From: Catonia carolina
Lineage: Eukaryota; Arthropoda; Insecta; Hemiptera; Achilidae
Assembly (NCBI GenBank): GCA_035578175.1
Contig: JAQMRL010000006.1
Location: 55,221,001 to 55,285,000 of the forward strand
Direction: 5' to 3'
Length of the DNA: 64,000 bases
Part shown: piece by piece, positions 12,041-22,678 of the stretch
Numbering within the stretch: the stretch's first letter is position 1
How the letters are laid out: each line of letters opens with the position of its first letter
Position numbers and translations under genes: made by a program
Notes under the pieces: model-generated
The model's database searches: none
The model's input: the letters and a program-made list of their open reading frames with translations, nothing else
Told to the model about the DNA's origin: nothing

Positions 12041-13036
12041 GCTAGCTATACAAATAAAAGGGGGATAGTCTGTTTAACCCTTACACCTCTAATGGCCAAT
12101 ACATTTTTGTTAGATGTCTAGTGTGTAACTACTCAACAGTTTGTGTAATAGTGAAGGTCAATGTACACGATTGCACACCAGTAAACATTATAGTTAAATT
12201 GTAGTACCTGAATGTATGAGGAAGAAAGGAAGCTATTTAGAAACACAATCAGATTAGTGGGAAATTTTCTATTGATTTGTGAATGTTGTGGTACCACTGA
12301 ATACAATTTTGTTTTGAAGAAAACCATGTTAAGGCCTTATCTCATCTAAAAATAAAATTATAACTGCGTTTGAAAGCTTGAATGGTAGGGGTAGATATAC
12401 TGTCCAATAATGGTTCATAGCAAAACCAGATGAATTGAATACAACCTGAAAAAAATAATAAACCCTCAGAGATTCATAGAATAACCAATTTTCAAACATT
12501 CTTCACAATGAAACTAGGGTGTGTTCTACTTTATCTTTTTTAATTTTTTTCTATGTGCACGTGTTTACAAATTTCCATTTGATATATCAAATTTTTCACT
12601 AGACATTTTTATCAGGCTAAAAAAATAAAAATTATTCATTGCCAAATTTTGACAAAAACACGCGACCGCATAACTTACAACAAATTTTTCGTAAATTCGC
12701 TGTAACTGGCGTAAAAAAATGGAGTTTCATGTTTGTTTTTTTTAAAACATCTCTCAAAAATTTCAAATCTTTTGGATTAAAGATGAATAAAAAAAGCCAA
12801 GTCAGTTGGCACAATCTCGGAATTAGTGTTCGTAGAGTTAATATTCTTAAAACTATCAGTCGCATAAGGGTTAACAACACACTAGAATCCTGTTCTAAAA
12901 TGGCAGCAACTATAAAGTGTAACGATAATTTAACCCGATACGCACAAACTTTTAGTACATTCTAACTTAACAGCCATCATCTCGCCATAAAACTTATCTT
13001 TTTCATCCACCGTCCATCTGAAAAATTTGAAATCTA
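12041..13036. other. unassigned AT-rich DNA
   Basis: No convincing coding sequence. The segment 12210-12330 resembles (inverted) the sequence at 60205-60400, so part of it is a dispersed repeat. A run similar to ataaactaaagcaaaa motifs is not conserved elsewhere. Confidence 0.3.
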
Positions 13037-13784
13037 CAGGGTGATTCAAAACTACACGGCAATCTCTTGGTATCTCATTCTATAGCTAAAAATAAGAAAA
13101 AAAGTTCATATAAACATATGCCTGAAAACGCTTAGCAAGTTACGGCTAGCGAAAAATTTCACCTACAACTCTGTACCCTCGGTTAAGTAAGCCCGTATAA
13201 AAATGTTAAAGGTAGTTACAAAGATACAAATACGATTGTTTCTTATGTTTTTTAATCTGAAAAATTGAATAAAATTGGTTCCAGAGCTGTAAATGCAATA
13301 CTTTCAAAGATATCTTACATAAAACACAAGAATTGGTCCAAAGAAATAATACATTTTTGTGTTTAACGTAAGATTACTTCCATAAATGCTAAATAAAGGT
13401 GTATTTTTTCTTAAATAAATTTGTAGAAAATTTAATTCTGAAAAGATTCATGTGAATTACTCAGGAACAAAATGAGTAATAGATATTGAAATTTTGCTTT
13501 ATTTAAAATAAAAACAAACGCACATAAAACACTCATTCTTAACTGCATAAAATATTAACTAATATAGGGTGGGAGTAACAGCTGATCATTTATCAGCTGT
13601 TTTACCTTTAACATTTTTATACGGCCTTACTTCACCGAGGGTACAGAGTTGTAGGTGAAATTTTTCGCTAACCGTAACTCGCTAACTAAGCGTTTTCAGG
13701 CATATGTTTATATGAACTTTTTTCTTATTTTTAGCTATAGAATGAGATCCCAAGAGATTGCCTTATAGTTTTGAATCACCTTTA
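13037..13784. mobile_element. long-TIR non-autonomous DNA element
   Basis: About 175-bp inverted termini: the left begins CAGGGTGATTCAAAACTACA and the right, on the other strand, AAAGGTGATTCAAAACTATA. Both continue through caatctcttgg, catatgcctgaaaacgctta and ccgtataaaaatgttaaagg. A probable TA flank is present. The 400-bp centre has no open frame. Superfamily uncertain; Tc1/mariner-like MITE is my guess. Confidence 0.7.
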
Positions 13785-14010
13785 TATGGTACGTTCAAAA
13801 ATGTTTGACCGTTGTTTTAAAAAAAAATATCATTTAAATTGCGGTTTTTTTAATATTAAATACATACATATGTGATATGAACGTGTGGAGTAAAAAGAAT
13901 AAACTGCTGACACTTGTTGGCATGTTAAGTCAGTAAAAGAATAGCCCTTACTCTAAAAGTAACAACCGCATACCTGCAGCCTGCCGGAAACTAAAGGTAG
14001 CCCTACACGT

Positions 14011-14520
14011 ACAGGAAACCCTCAAGGAAAAAGCCTTCGGGATTTCCTGTACCAAACCTCAGTCCACACATGGAGAGGATTTTCCTGACTTCAGTGATTC
14101 CCAAATTTTTTCTTTACTTGAGCACATCATCTTTTGTTGCCATTGCATCCACTTTATTCAATTTCCCTAAAAATTTTGCATACACAACCTCCTTTTTATT
14201 TCTATCGTGGTAGTACTTTGAACTCACTTGCCACAAGCAAGGTTCATTCTCATATATTCTTATAAATTCTGATAAAAATTCTCAAGGCATGATGGAAAAT
14301 ATACGAACACAACATGACACTCACTTCCCAAATACTCAAGGTGAAGTGTCATCAACAAATACACGCAGCTAGAGACTGGTAAAATCCGGCCTTAAAGGTA
14401 AAAAACTGATTGATTTTTGTTCGGGATTTTTCGGCCCGTCCGGCTCAACACAGCCTCAAGGATATCACCACACACGTTGAGAAATTCCTCAAGGCCTGGA
14501 GTGTTCAGTCCAGGCCTTGT
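14011..14520. repeat. pair of short hairpins in unassigned DNA
   Basis: gtacaggaaa...tttcctgtac pairs at 14011-14054, and caaggcctgga-gtgttcag-tccaggccttg is a perfect 11-bp stem near 14491-14520. The shared cctcaagg words suggest both lie in one decayed DNA transposon, whose ends I could not define. Confidence 0.4.
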
Positions 14521-15082
14521 GGAAATCCCGCAACTTGCAGTACTGTATTTCAGTAATACATACTGGAGGAGATACCGGATGTCTAATACTATAATTTTTA
14601 CATAATTGAAGAGCTGGGTGGATGAAGGTGCTATGTAACATTTTTTTCAAAAATGTATTTTTTGTGATTGCTGAAGGTGGTAAGTGCATACTCTGTTACG
14701 TAGATGACATAGAACACTGTATATCTACAGTTTATGGAAATACTAGGGGATGAACGGACTACGTACAGCTGTATTTTAAGGTTTGTAGAGAAATAACATA
14801 TTAAGATCTTTTGACACCTTCTACCAGAATTCACAACAACCTAATAGACATCTTTAGAGTAATAACAGTAAAATGTAGTATTGAACACCTATCATCATCA
14901 TTAATATGCACTGTGTGTTCTTTAAAAATGTCTCTTATACAGATCTTTACGGCCATTTTATATTATTAAATTACCTTTAATCCATTTGTAGATGATACAG
15001 TGTACAATAAAGACTTATAGTTGATGAAAGTGTTGTATGCGTAAGAATAAAAGTGTTGTAAGGTGTTATATGAGTGCTATAT

Positions 15083-15602
15083 ATAAGTTTTTGCGCTAAA
15101 ATTTATATTAAAGCTGTAATCTTAAAAAAACAACGTTTTTACGTGAAAACAGCCTCACCGAGAATTTCAGCAAACATGGCGCCTACCCTATCTTGTAGAG
15201 AATAAAAAATTGAGTAAAATAGGCGATTTTAAAAAAAATCGTAGGACCAGTTTTTGAGAAAATCGCAAAAAACTGAAAAATTATACAAATAAACTACTAC
15301 TTCCGGTTGACCGATTTTGATGAAAATGTTCATGTCGCGTCCGGTAGTGGTATGTAACTTAAGTTTCAAGTTTCAAGTTCGTACGATGTTCCGTTCTTGA
15401 GATATTCTGTTCACACACACACACGCACACACACACACACACACACACATACACACACACACACAGACCAATCGCTAAAAACATGTTTTTTGGGTTCAGG
15501 GGGTCTGAAAACGTATAGATCCGGTGAAAACTCGATTTCGAAAAATCGACATGAAAACAATACTTTCCTTCCTATATATTCATATAGGCAAGAGAAAGTA
15601 AA
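15083..15602 (+). mobile_element. RepA 3' half with (CA)n
   Basis: It begins at the tttttgcgctaaaatttata block and runs through ctactacttccggttgaccg to the terminal aggcaagagaaagtaaaa. It contains a 50-bp CA tract at about 15412-15464. Confidence 0.8.
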
Positions 15603-15732
15603 AAAGTTCAAATTTTGAAATTTTTTAACTTTTCAATACTGTTATGTATGATATTGATTATTTCGAATTTTGGATAATTCAAACTTTTTTCCATTCCCCT
15701 TAAAGTTCAAATTAACAAAGTTGTACTGTATA

Positions 15733-16341
15733 TCTGGGAAGGAAAGTATCGTTTTCATGTAGATTTTTTTCAAAATCAAGTTTTATCGGTAATACACATT
15801 ATCAGCCTCCCTGAACAAAATAAGACATGTTTTTAGTGATTGGTCCCTACGTGAACAAAATAGTGTACAAAGTTGAAAATTTGAAGTTGGCTACCAAAAG
15901 GGGACCCGACAGAAACGTTTAAACCAAAATTGGTCAACCATAAGAAGTAGTTTATTCGTACGATTTTTCACTTTTTTTACAATTTTCTCCAAAACTGTTG
16001 CTACAATTACAAAAAAAACTTCATTAACTACATTTACATGTTCTACAAGATACAGCAAGTGCCATGTCTGCTGAAATTCGGGGGAGGGGGGCTGTGCTCT
16101 TATCATAAAACGTAGTTTTTTAAGATTATGACCTTGTAAGCTCTTTAGGACAAAGGAAATTAACAAACCTACAACTTTTATTTCAAACATTTTTTTTTCT
16201 TATGACGGCTTAGTTTAATCATCAATTAGTAATTTCCCATATTTTAAGCCCTTCAGGGTTTGATTTTCATTTACCATCATTCAATCATTTAAAATAAGGT
16301 TATGTTTTTCATTTATATCGTTAACTCATGATTAAACATAG
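15733..16341 (-). mobile_element. RepA copy, minus orientation
   Basis: ggaaggaaagtatcgttttc (complement of the RepA 3' end) opens the copy, and complementary RepA blocks follow in reverse order to ggttatgttttt near 16310. It is more diverged than the 44-46 kb copies and has lost the CA tract. Confidence 0.7.
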
Positions 16342-16394
16342 GTTATATTTTAAATTATTTACATAAGCAGGCAATTATTATGTATATAAATACA

Positions 16395-16916
16395 CATAAA
16401 AAATATAATAAATGAGGCAATTTAAAAAACAATCGTAGGAACCATTTTTGAGAAAATTGCGAAAATGAACTACTACTTTTGGCAAACTGATTTCGATGAA
16501 AATGTCCGTGTTGGATCCTCTAGTTTCTTTTTTTTTGTTTAACATCCGACTGTTCTGCAATTACTGCAAATGCAGACGGTGAAGGATGAAATGATTTTTT
16601 GTAACGTATGAAAATATGCCATGCCTGAATGGGATTCGAACCCAAGACCACATGATGAGAGGTGAGTACATTACCAACTACGCCAATGCAGCTGGCATAG
16701 ATCCTCTAGTGGTATCTTACTTAAGTTCAGAGTTTCAACTTCGTACAATATTCTGTGTTTGAGATATATTTTGTTCACACACATACAGACCAATCGCTAA
16801 AAACATGTTTTTTGGGTTCAGAAGGTCTGAAAGCATTTGTATATTCGGTGAAAACTCGACATAAAAACAATACCTTCCTTCCTATATATTCATATAGGGC
16901 AAGAGAAAGTAAAAAT
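16395..16916 (+). mobile_element. RepA 3' part, interrupted by a SINE-1
   Basis: RepA sequence runs from the aaaaatataataaatgaggc region to gggcaagagaaagtaaaa. It is split by the SINE at 16525-16699, with the 11-bp GATCCTCTAGT repeated on both sides. Confidence 0.8.
16525..16699 (-). mobile_element. SINE-1 family copy with 11-bp target duplication
   Basis: On the minus strand it has a tRNA-like head (gcattggcgtagttggtaat; B box gggttcgaatccc), then ggcatattttcatacgttac and a poly(A) tail. GATCCTCTAGT occurs at 16514-16524 and 16700-16710, a clean target-site duplication marking L1-type retroposition into RepA. Confidence 0.85.
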
Positions 16917-16919
16917 TAG

Positions 16920-18640
16920 TAGAAATGCTATAAGAAGCCACAATAGATAAAAAATGAACTAAACAGTTTAATGGATTGAGATATACTATTCACAGTTTTA
17001 ACAAAAGTAGGCGTACAAACAAGAGGAAGTACCTACTCGACAGAAGAGGCATGTATTTGATATTGTCCAAGGAAATTTATCTGATTTATTAATGCTGCCA
17101 TTTCAAACACATACTTATATATGTCAACATAAACCTATATGTTTAACTAACAAGGAATTACAGTTACCACATAACCACTGATTCAAGAAATTACTCTTTG
17201 GGGTGATAGCTATTTAAACCAAAACTCATATTAACACAGTGCTTAGATGATTAGACGGAAAATATGTTAGGTTACTACACTAATTATAAACCAACACCTA
17301 ACTAACTAATACATTATAACTAACAGTTACGCCAACTGATAACATTTTTATAATTAGAAGGACCAATTTTTGCAAATTTTTAACATGCGGTGATATACCT
17401 ATGCGGTTTCAGACCCATCGTTAAGCCGCTTTTAGAATAAGCCGGAAAGAAGCGTAACAGGCAAAGCTACCTAACTAACCTACCGTATTTCGGAAATAAT
17501 TTGACGTTATGAACCACAAGATACATAATCACATAATAAATGTAAATCACATCCTAAATCTTAGTGGTAAAGACGCCGAAACAGCAAATATCAAACAATT
17601 ATAATGGATTTAGAAATTCCCTCTCGTTTCTTTATAAATTTGTTTAATTACAAACCAACCCCATCTAAATTAAATAAAACTACTGACTCAAAAAGTAACA
17701 AACCAAATTCTAATGACGAAGCATATAAGTAACAGTACGTATAATTAATTATTAACAGCCAATCACTACCGTAAACTAGTAACTAATATAATAAACAAAA
17801 ACTGGAAACTATTCATCAAAACAATAACTCTGCATAATCAGCCATTCCCTTGTCAGTACTGCCACACACCACATTCAACATTGAGTACTGCTGTGTTTTG
17901 CAGGTAATAAATCGTAGAACGCCGGTACTGACTGAATTACAAAGATCGTAAACAGTGATTATTGAAATAATTACCCTAAAAATAGTTTCAGAACGGCCAT
18001 TAAAGTATAAAATACATTAAAGAGTTGGTTAACTCTTGCCAAAGGTGAGATGTTGTTTAATAATATCCAATTATGATTTAAAGACAGGATGAACATTAAT
18101 ATTTTCTTAAACAGATTTTGATCTATCTATCGGAAATCTATATTGGAAGTTTCTCGTAGACAAGGCTTCAAAATTAAATTCACTTCAGCTATGCAAAAAG
18201 TTCAGTCAGTTTTGTGGTGTGTATGGTGGCTGCCTGTATTAAATAGTCAGTGATACCGTATGTAACTTAATGTACAAGAAGTTAAAGTTTTGGCGTCTTC
18301 TGCTTAGTTCGACTTGGCTACGAACCTTTCTGGGGCGCTGTAATCGTCCAGTGTGCCACTAATTATTTAAATTATAAATTAGAAAATTAATTATATACCT
18401 ATTGGTCGGGTATAAATTTTAATATAAAAAATACAGTTTTTAAAACTACAAGTAATACAGGGTAAAAACTAAACACTCGCCAATGCAAACATTTATGTAA
18501 ACACCGTATTACTGGTGGTTTTAAAAACCTGAGTTTTAATAATATATTAAATTCTTTGAGTATACTCAAAGATTATGCGATTCTTAGAAGGAACTCACTA
18601 GGGTCGAAAAAGTAAAATAGATGCATAGGCCGAAACGAAC
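16920..18640. other. apparently single-copy AT-rich DNA
   Basis: I see no transposon family, no long open frame and no tandem repeat. As the longest repeat-poor stretch upstream of the minus-strand RS-rich gene, it may hold that gene's promoter and first non-coding exon, but no specific site can be named. Confidence 0.35.
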
Positions 18641-18670
18641 GGCAAACTGTAGTTAGTATTTATACCCCAA

Positions 18671-18905
18671 CGAACTAAAGACTGCAGATGAATTTAGCGA
18701 TAACAGCCAAGGTCGGGTGCGAGGTTGTCTCTTCGCTACGTTACACGCTGTTCCACTGAATTCCAGCTGACTTTTTTTAGGCTGTCATGCACAGCGGGAC
18801 CACAACGTGACGACGCAGGATACGATTAACGATAGTCAATTTGGCTCTGTGCTGTGGTGTAGTTCACTATGCTCCGCCTTCATCTGCAGTCTCTAGCTCG
18901 TTAAG
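18671..18905. repeat. dispersed MITE-like repeat, copy 2
   Basis: aacgaactaaagactgcaga at 18671 is the inverted counterpart of tctgcagtctctagctcgtt ending at 18903, forming about 26-bp termini. The right half matches 3447-3585. Confidence 0.5.
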
Positions 18906-19489
18906 CAATAGTAGTTCTAATTACTGATTTTGTTAGAACTCGTGCATTTTGCTGAGAACCGCGGAACAGATATGCGCCAAGAGAAAAATAATATAGAGAA
19001 AAATAATAAGGATATGCGCAATAATAAGGATAAGGATATGCGCACTATAATACGTTCACAAACAAAAGAACCTCCTAAAAAATGAACTCTACTGTGCAGA
19101 GAGAGAAAAAACGATGGATCCGTCACAATCTTTCTCTCTCGCACAGCCTGCCAGTAGAGGGGATCAGTTGAAAACAGTTCGTCTAGTTGTGCAATACTCA
19201 GAGCGCGAAGGTTCTTTTGATAGTTTTCTATCTATAGCAGCCGAACGTTCCGTTCCTCGTCTTTCCCATCACGTACAATCACGTAGGCATACGCAAACAA
19301 CCCTGTGATGCATCGTGCACAACATCAGTATTTACAAAACCCCTAAGCACCACTAGTATGGCACGAGCCATACTGTACTGCATGTAGCGCTGTGACCGCA
19401 ACGTCCGTTCTACAGCTCTCAGTAAAATGCCAAAGCTATACCGTTGTCTCATTAACAGAATTCTTTAACACTTGTCATCGTTAAGGCCG
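18906..19489. other. unassigned DNA with a CT/GA hairpin
   Basis: tgtgcagagagagaaaa and tttctctctcgcaca near 19094-19145 can pair as a stem. The short frames over it look like by-products. No gene is supported. Confidence 0.3.
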
Positions 19490-20857
19490 GGAGCACACAT
19501 GACCACTTGTGGCCAACAGGCAGTCACTCTGACCTGACACTTTCCAAGAATTTAGCATCATCTACTACTGTTATCTTAACTGTTAATACAAAGACTTCAC
19601 CGCCGACGGTGAAAACAGCAACGTGCTGGATACATCTTATGTGATTATCACGTCCATTTTATTTACTTTTGGAGAAGCTCAAAAAGATAAAGATAAATAT
19701 TTTTAAACACTTAAAGATGAGCATCACGTCGTTTGAGATCCTAAATTTGGTAAAAGATCAATTTAAACCTGAAAATACCCGAATGAGGATATAACATACC
19801 TCCTGTTGAAAGACTGGCAATTACGTTAAGGTTAGTAAAAATATATAATAATAAAAATAATTACTACTCTTAATAATCAGCGCCTCTGCTAATAGTAATT
19901 ACTTGAACAGTATTTTCATTATTTTAGTCACAAATTGCTGGGTGGGCTTCTATTTCCGAAATAAATAAACCAACATCGAACGAGTGATTCCAACTGGTTG
20001 TGACGTAGGCCTACCTATAGTTGTGCCATTCTTAGTTTGCTCCTACTGTCAACAAACAAAAGCCACCTACTACAAGGGGCACGCTAGAGTCTCCGACTTT
20101 ACGGATGTCGTATTCCTAATAAGTTAACTATTTTTTAAATTATAAGTACTTAAAGTACTAAAAACATCAGCCATGATATGATGTAGGCCTAACAATTTCA
20201 TTTATAAAAATACTTTTAAAAGTATTTTGTATTTAAATACTTTTGAAAGTATTTTGTTGTTACTTTTTAATCAGTGTGTACACATTTTGATATAATGTGC
20301 ATGCTCAGTGACGTCATTATTTGTTTATATTAGGAGCAAACTAACAGAGGCTGGACTGTACGTATTGTGCGTTGGAAAGCCGACCACCGGTGGCCGCCAC
20401 AAGAAGCGAGACATGGCCACTTCCGTATCTTGTGGCGCAGCGAACGCTGTGTGTGCGACGAGTCCATATCAGGTAAAGGTATCAGACGAACAAATGTCCC
20501 ATAGCCGAGCGAGTGAGAGGGAGATATGTGGCATAACTATGCATGCACTCAAAGGTCTTTACCGTTATAATCCAAATCTGAAAACATACTACAGTCCGGA
20601 GATAATATATACAGAATATCGCTACAGTCGTTATCTTGCTTGTTAGTTTACTGCATGCATAAACGCTTGCTCTCAACAATGAGTAAAATTAAAGACAATG
20701 TTATTGGAACGGCGCGTATGGCTTGTGCGAGTGAGAGCGTTATGCATTCTCTCACTCCCACGGCAAGGGGACATTAGTTCATCTGAATACTGTACGTATA
20801 AGAAAGGCCATCCCTCGCTTGTGGCAAACACCGGTGGTCGTGTGTGCACCCGGCCTA
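19490..20857. mobile_element. putative TIR DNA transposon, superfamily unknown
   Basis: The left end AAGGCCGGGAGCACACATGA and the right end, read on the other strand, TAGGCCGGGTGCACACACGA match in about 16 of 20 positions and continue with ccac(t/c). An internal related word lies near 20380. No transposase frame survives in 1.37 kb. Confidence 0.5.
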
Positions 20858-20865
20858 AATCATCA

Positions 20866-20953
20866 GCCGAAAGGCTTGTTTGAACCTCTAAAGGCTTTAC
20901 TAAGTAAAACGAGGAGTGAAGTGGTTTACAATTATTGCCTTCCTCATTTTTTA
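20866..20953 (-). mobile_element. SINE-3 3' fragment
   Basis: Complement of the SINE-3 tail: agccgaaaggcttgtttgaa, cctctaaaggctttacta and gaggagtgaagtggttta match the copies at 41619-42414 in reverse orientation. Confidence 0.7.
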
Positions 20954-21411
20954 ACACTTATTACAATAGTTAACATTTCCACCCCAGATGCTGGCGAAAA
21001 CGTAATTGTCTCGTTAATACACCTACAAACTACAGGTGCATATTCTTTTGTTCGACATAATTTCCTTCAGAGCGAGAGTACGACAATACTTTTAAAATCT
21101 GTTGCGCACACATTTGGAATAAAAATGGCTGATATTGGTTAATCTCTACTGCAGTTTAATACTTACTTAGTAGACGATTTATCGACTGTTTCTTTTTTTG
21201 TTGGGTTAATAATTCATTCTCCTTTCTTACACGCAGTGTTTTCAGTTTAATTAACAGCCCCGAACACGGATAGTCGAGAAAGCACAACTTCCTTAAACTT
21301 AAAGCACTTTTTAAGTTACAATCGCATAGAGATATCATAGTCTTTATTCTATGTATATTATATTCAGATAGTAAATACCATTCTTCAAATCTGTATGCAC
21401 AAGTTTCGAAT

Positions 21412-22678
21412 ACCTTGACAATTCGAATTGGCACCAGCAGGTTCGATGTATATCTACTCCGCTCTTCGGCCCTCGCCATGCAACGATGGTGCAGTCACAA
21501 AAGTATACAATCGCTACTGTAATGTTCGACTCACGCACGATCACTATGCTTTGTTTTCACTGTTGTTTTTAACCCTTAACTGGTGAGGTGGGGTCTGCCA
21601 AACCCCAGGGAATTTTCATTTTTTAACATTGGCAACAGTGAGAGTCAGATGACCTTGACGCGTTCAGTACCTTCAAGTTAGTTGGAGTTGAGCTCCCCTA
21701 CGATCTGTTTCCGTTCTAGTTTTTGATTTTATAGTCGGTACAAGTTAAAGTTGCTTTAGGGTCTGTCAGACCCCACCTCACCGTGAGTGTATTAGTTTCG
21801 TTCTCATAGTGATTTACAAAAATGGCGTCTGGAGATAAACAGTTTAGGGTTAACGACCCAGATTCAATGCAGAAGATGTCAAAAACCATACTGCCTGGAT
21901 TGTAGAGCTGATCTTTGCTCTATTTGTGGAGAAAACTGAGAGACGTTTAGTGTTTGTTCAGTGTAATAACAGCATATTTTTACAAACTTTAAAACCGTGC
22001 AGAATTTTTTAGTTTTATTTAAGAATTATTCTGATTTATGTGAATTGATTTTAAACTCATAATTAAAAGGTGTAAATATTTTTAAATTATCAAATATTTT
22101 TTTGTCTATTTTACATAGAATTTTAATAAACAATGTTTTTGAGTTCATTTTTCCGAGTACCTATAAAATAAAAAATATTTTTTTAAAATGGTTTAGCGAA
22201 GTGTTTTTTATTTCTAGCTCTATTCCTCTTTTCTATACCAGTTTAAAAATGTACTTAAGCCATTGCATAAAAATAAAAACATTTAATTTGTGTAAAAAAT
22301 GAAAAAAAATTGAGGGGTCTCACTGTGAGTGTTACAATAATACCACCTCACCAGTTAAGGGTTAATAATCTGTCAGACAAGATGATGTGACTAATTTGTT
22401 TAGTTAGTTGCGTGTGTCTGTAGAGTATAATTTAGTGAGTTTTTGCAGTTTAGTTCTTGAAATTTATAATTTAAATTTTTACTGGAACAAATTAAATACG
22501 TATTTTAAAACGAAATAATTATTTGTATGTTTGTACATTGAAACAAGGTTGTAGGCATTCGCGTACATTAAAATTTGTAGACCTTGTTGAAAGAATAGGT
22601 TATGGATATACTTTATGCGGAACTGTGTGTACACGTACAGCAAGAGTTATGCCAGTTCGAATTGTCCACAGTATACCA
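21412..22678 (+). repeat. dispersed repeat (host of a TTAA element), filled copy
   Basis: Outside 21569-22365 this matches 31670-32180 along its length: acaattcgaat, cctcgccatgcaacga, gtcacaaaagtatacaat, ctttgttttcactgttgtt, then tttagtgagtttttgcagtt and gaataggttatggatata. It is directly followed by the LINE at 22679. The nature of the repeat is unknown. Confidence 0.75.
21569..22365 (+). mobile_element. piggyBac-like element B, internally deleted, proven by an empty site
   Basis: The ends TTAACCCTTAACTGGTGAGG and CCTCACCAGTTAAGGGTTAA are near-perfect inverted repeats with TTAA at both edges; subterminal caccgtgagtgt / cactgtgagtgt words also mirror. The 797-bp element is absent from the paralogous repeat at 31670-32180, which has a single TTAA. 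Near 21880-21930 one frame reads YCLDCRADLCSICGEN, the CxxC...LCxxC pattern of the piggyBac C-terminal cysteine domain, next to an ATGGCGTCTGG start-like sequence, so this is probably a deletion derivative. Confidence 0.8.

Noticed and set aside
15397..15618. 73-codon frame rich in His-Thr
   Set aside because: Translation of the RepA (CA)n tract; a repeat artefact.
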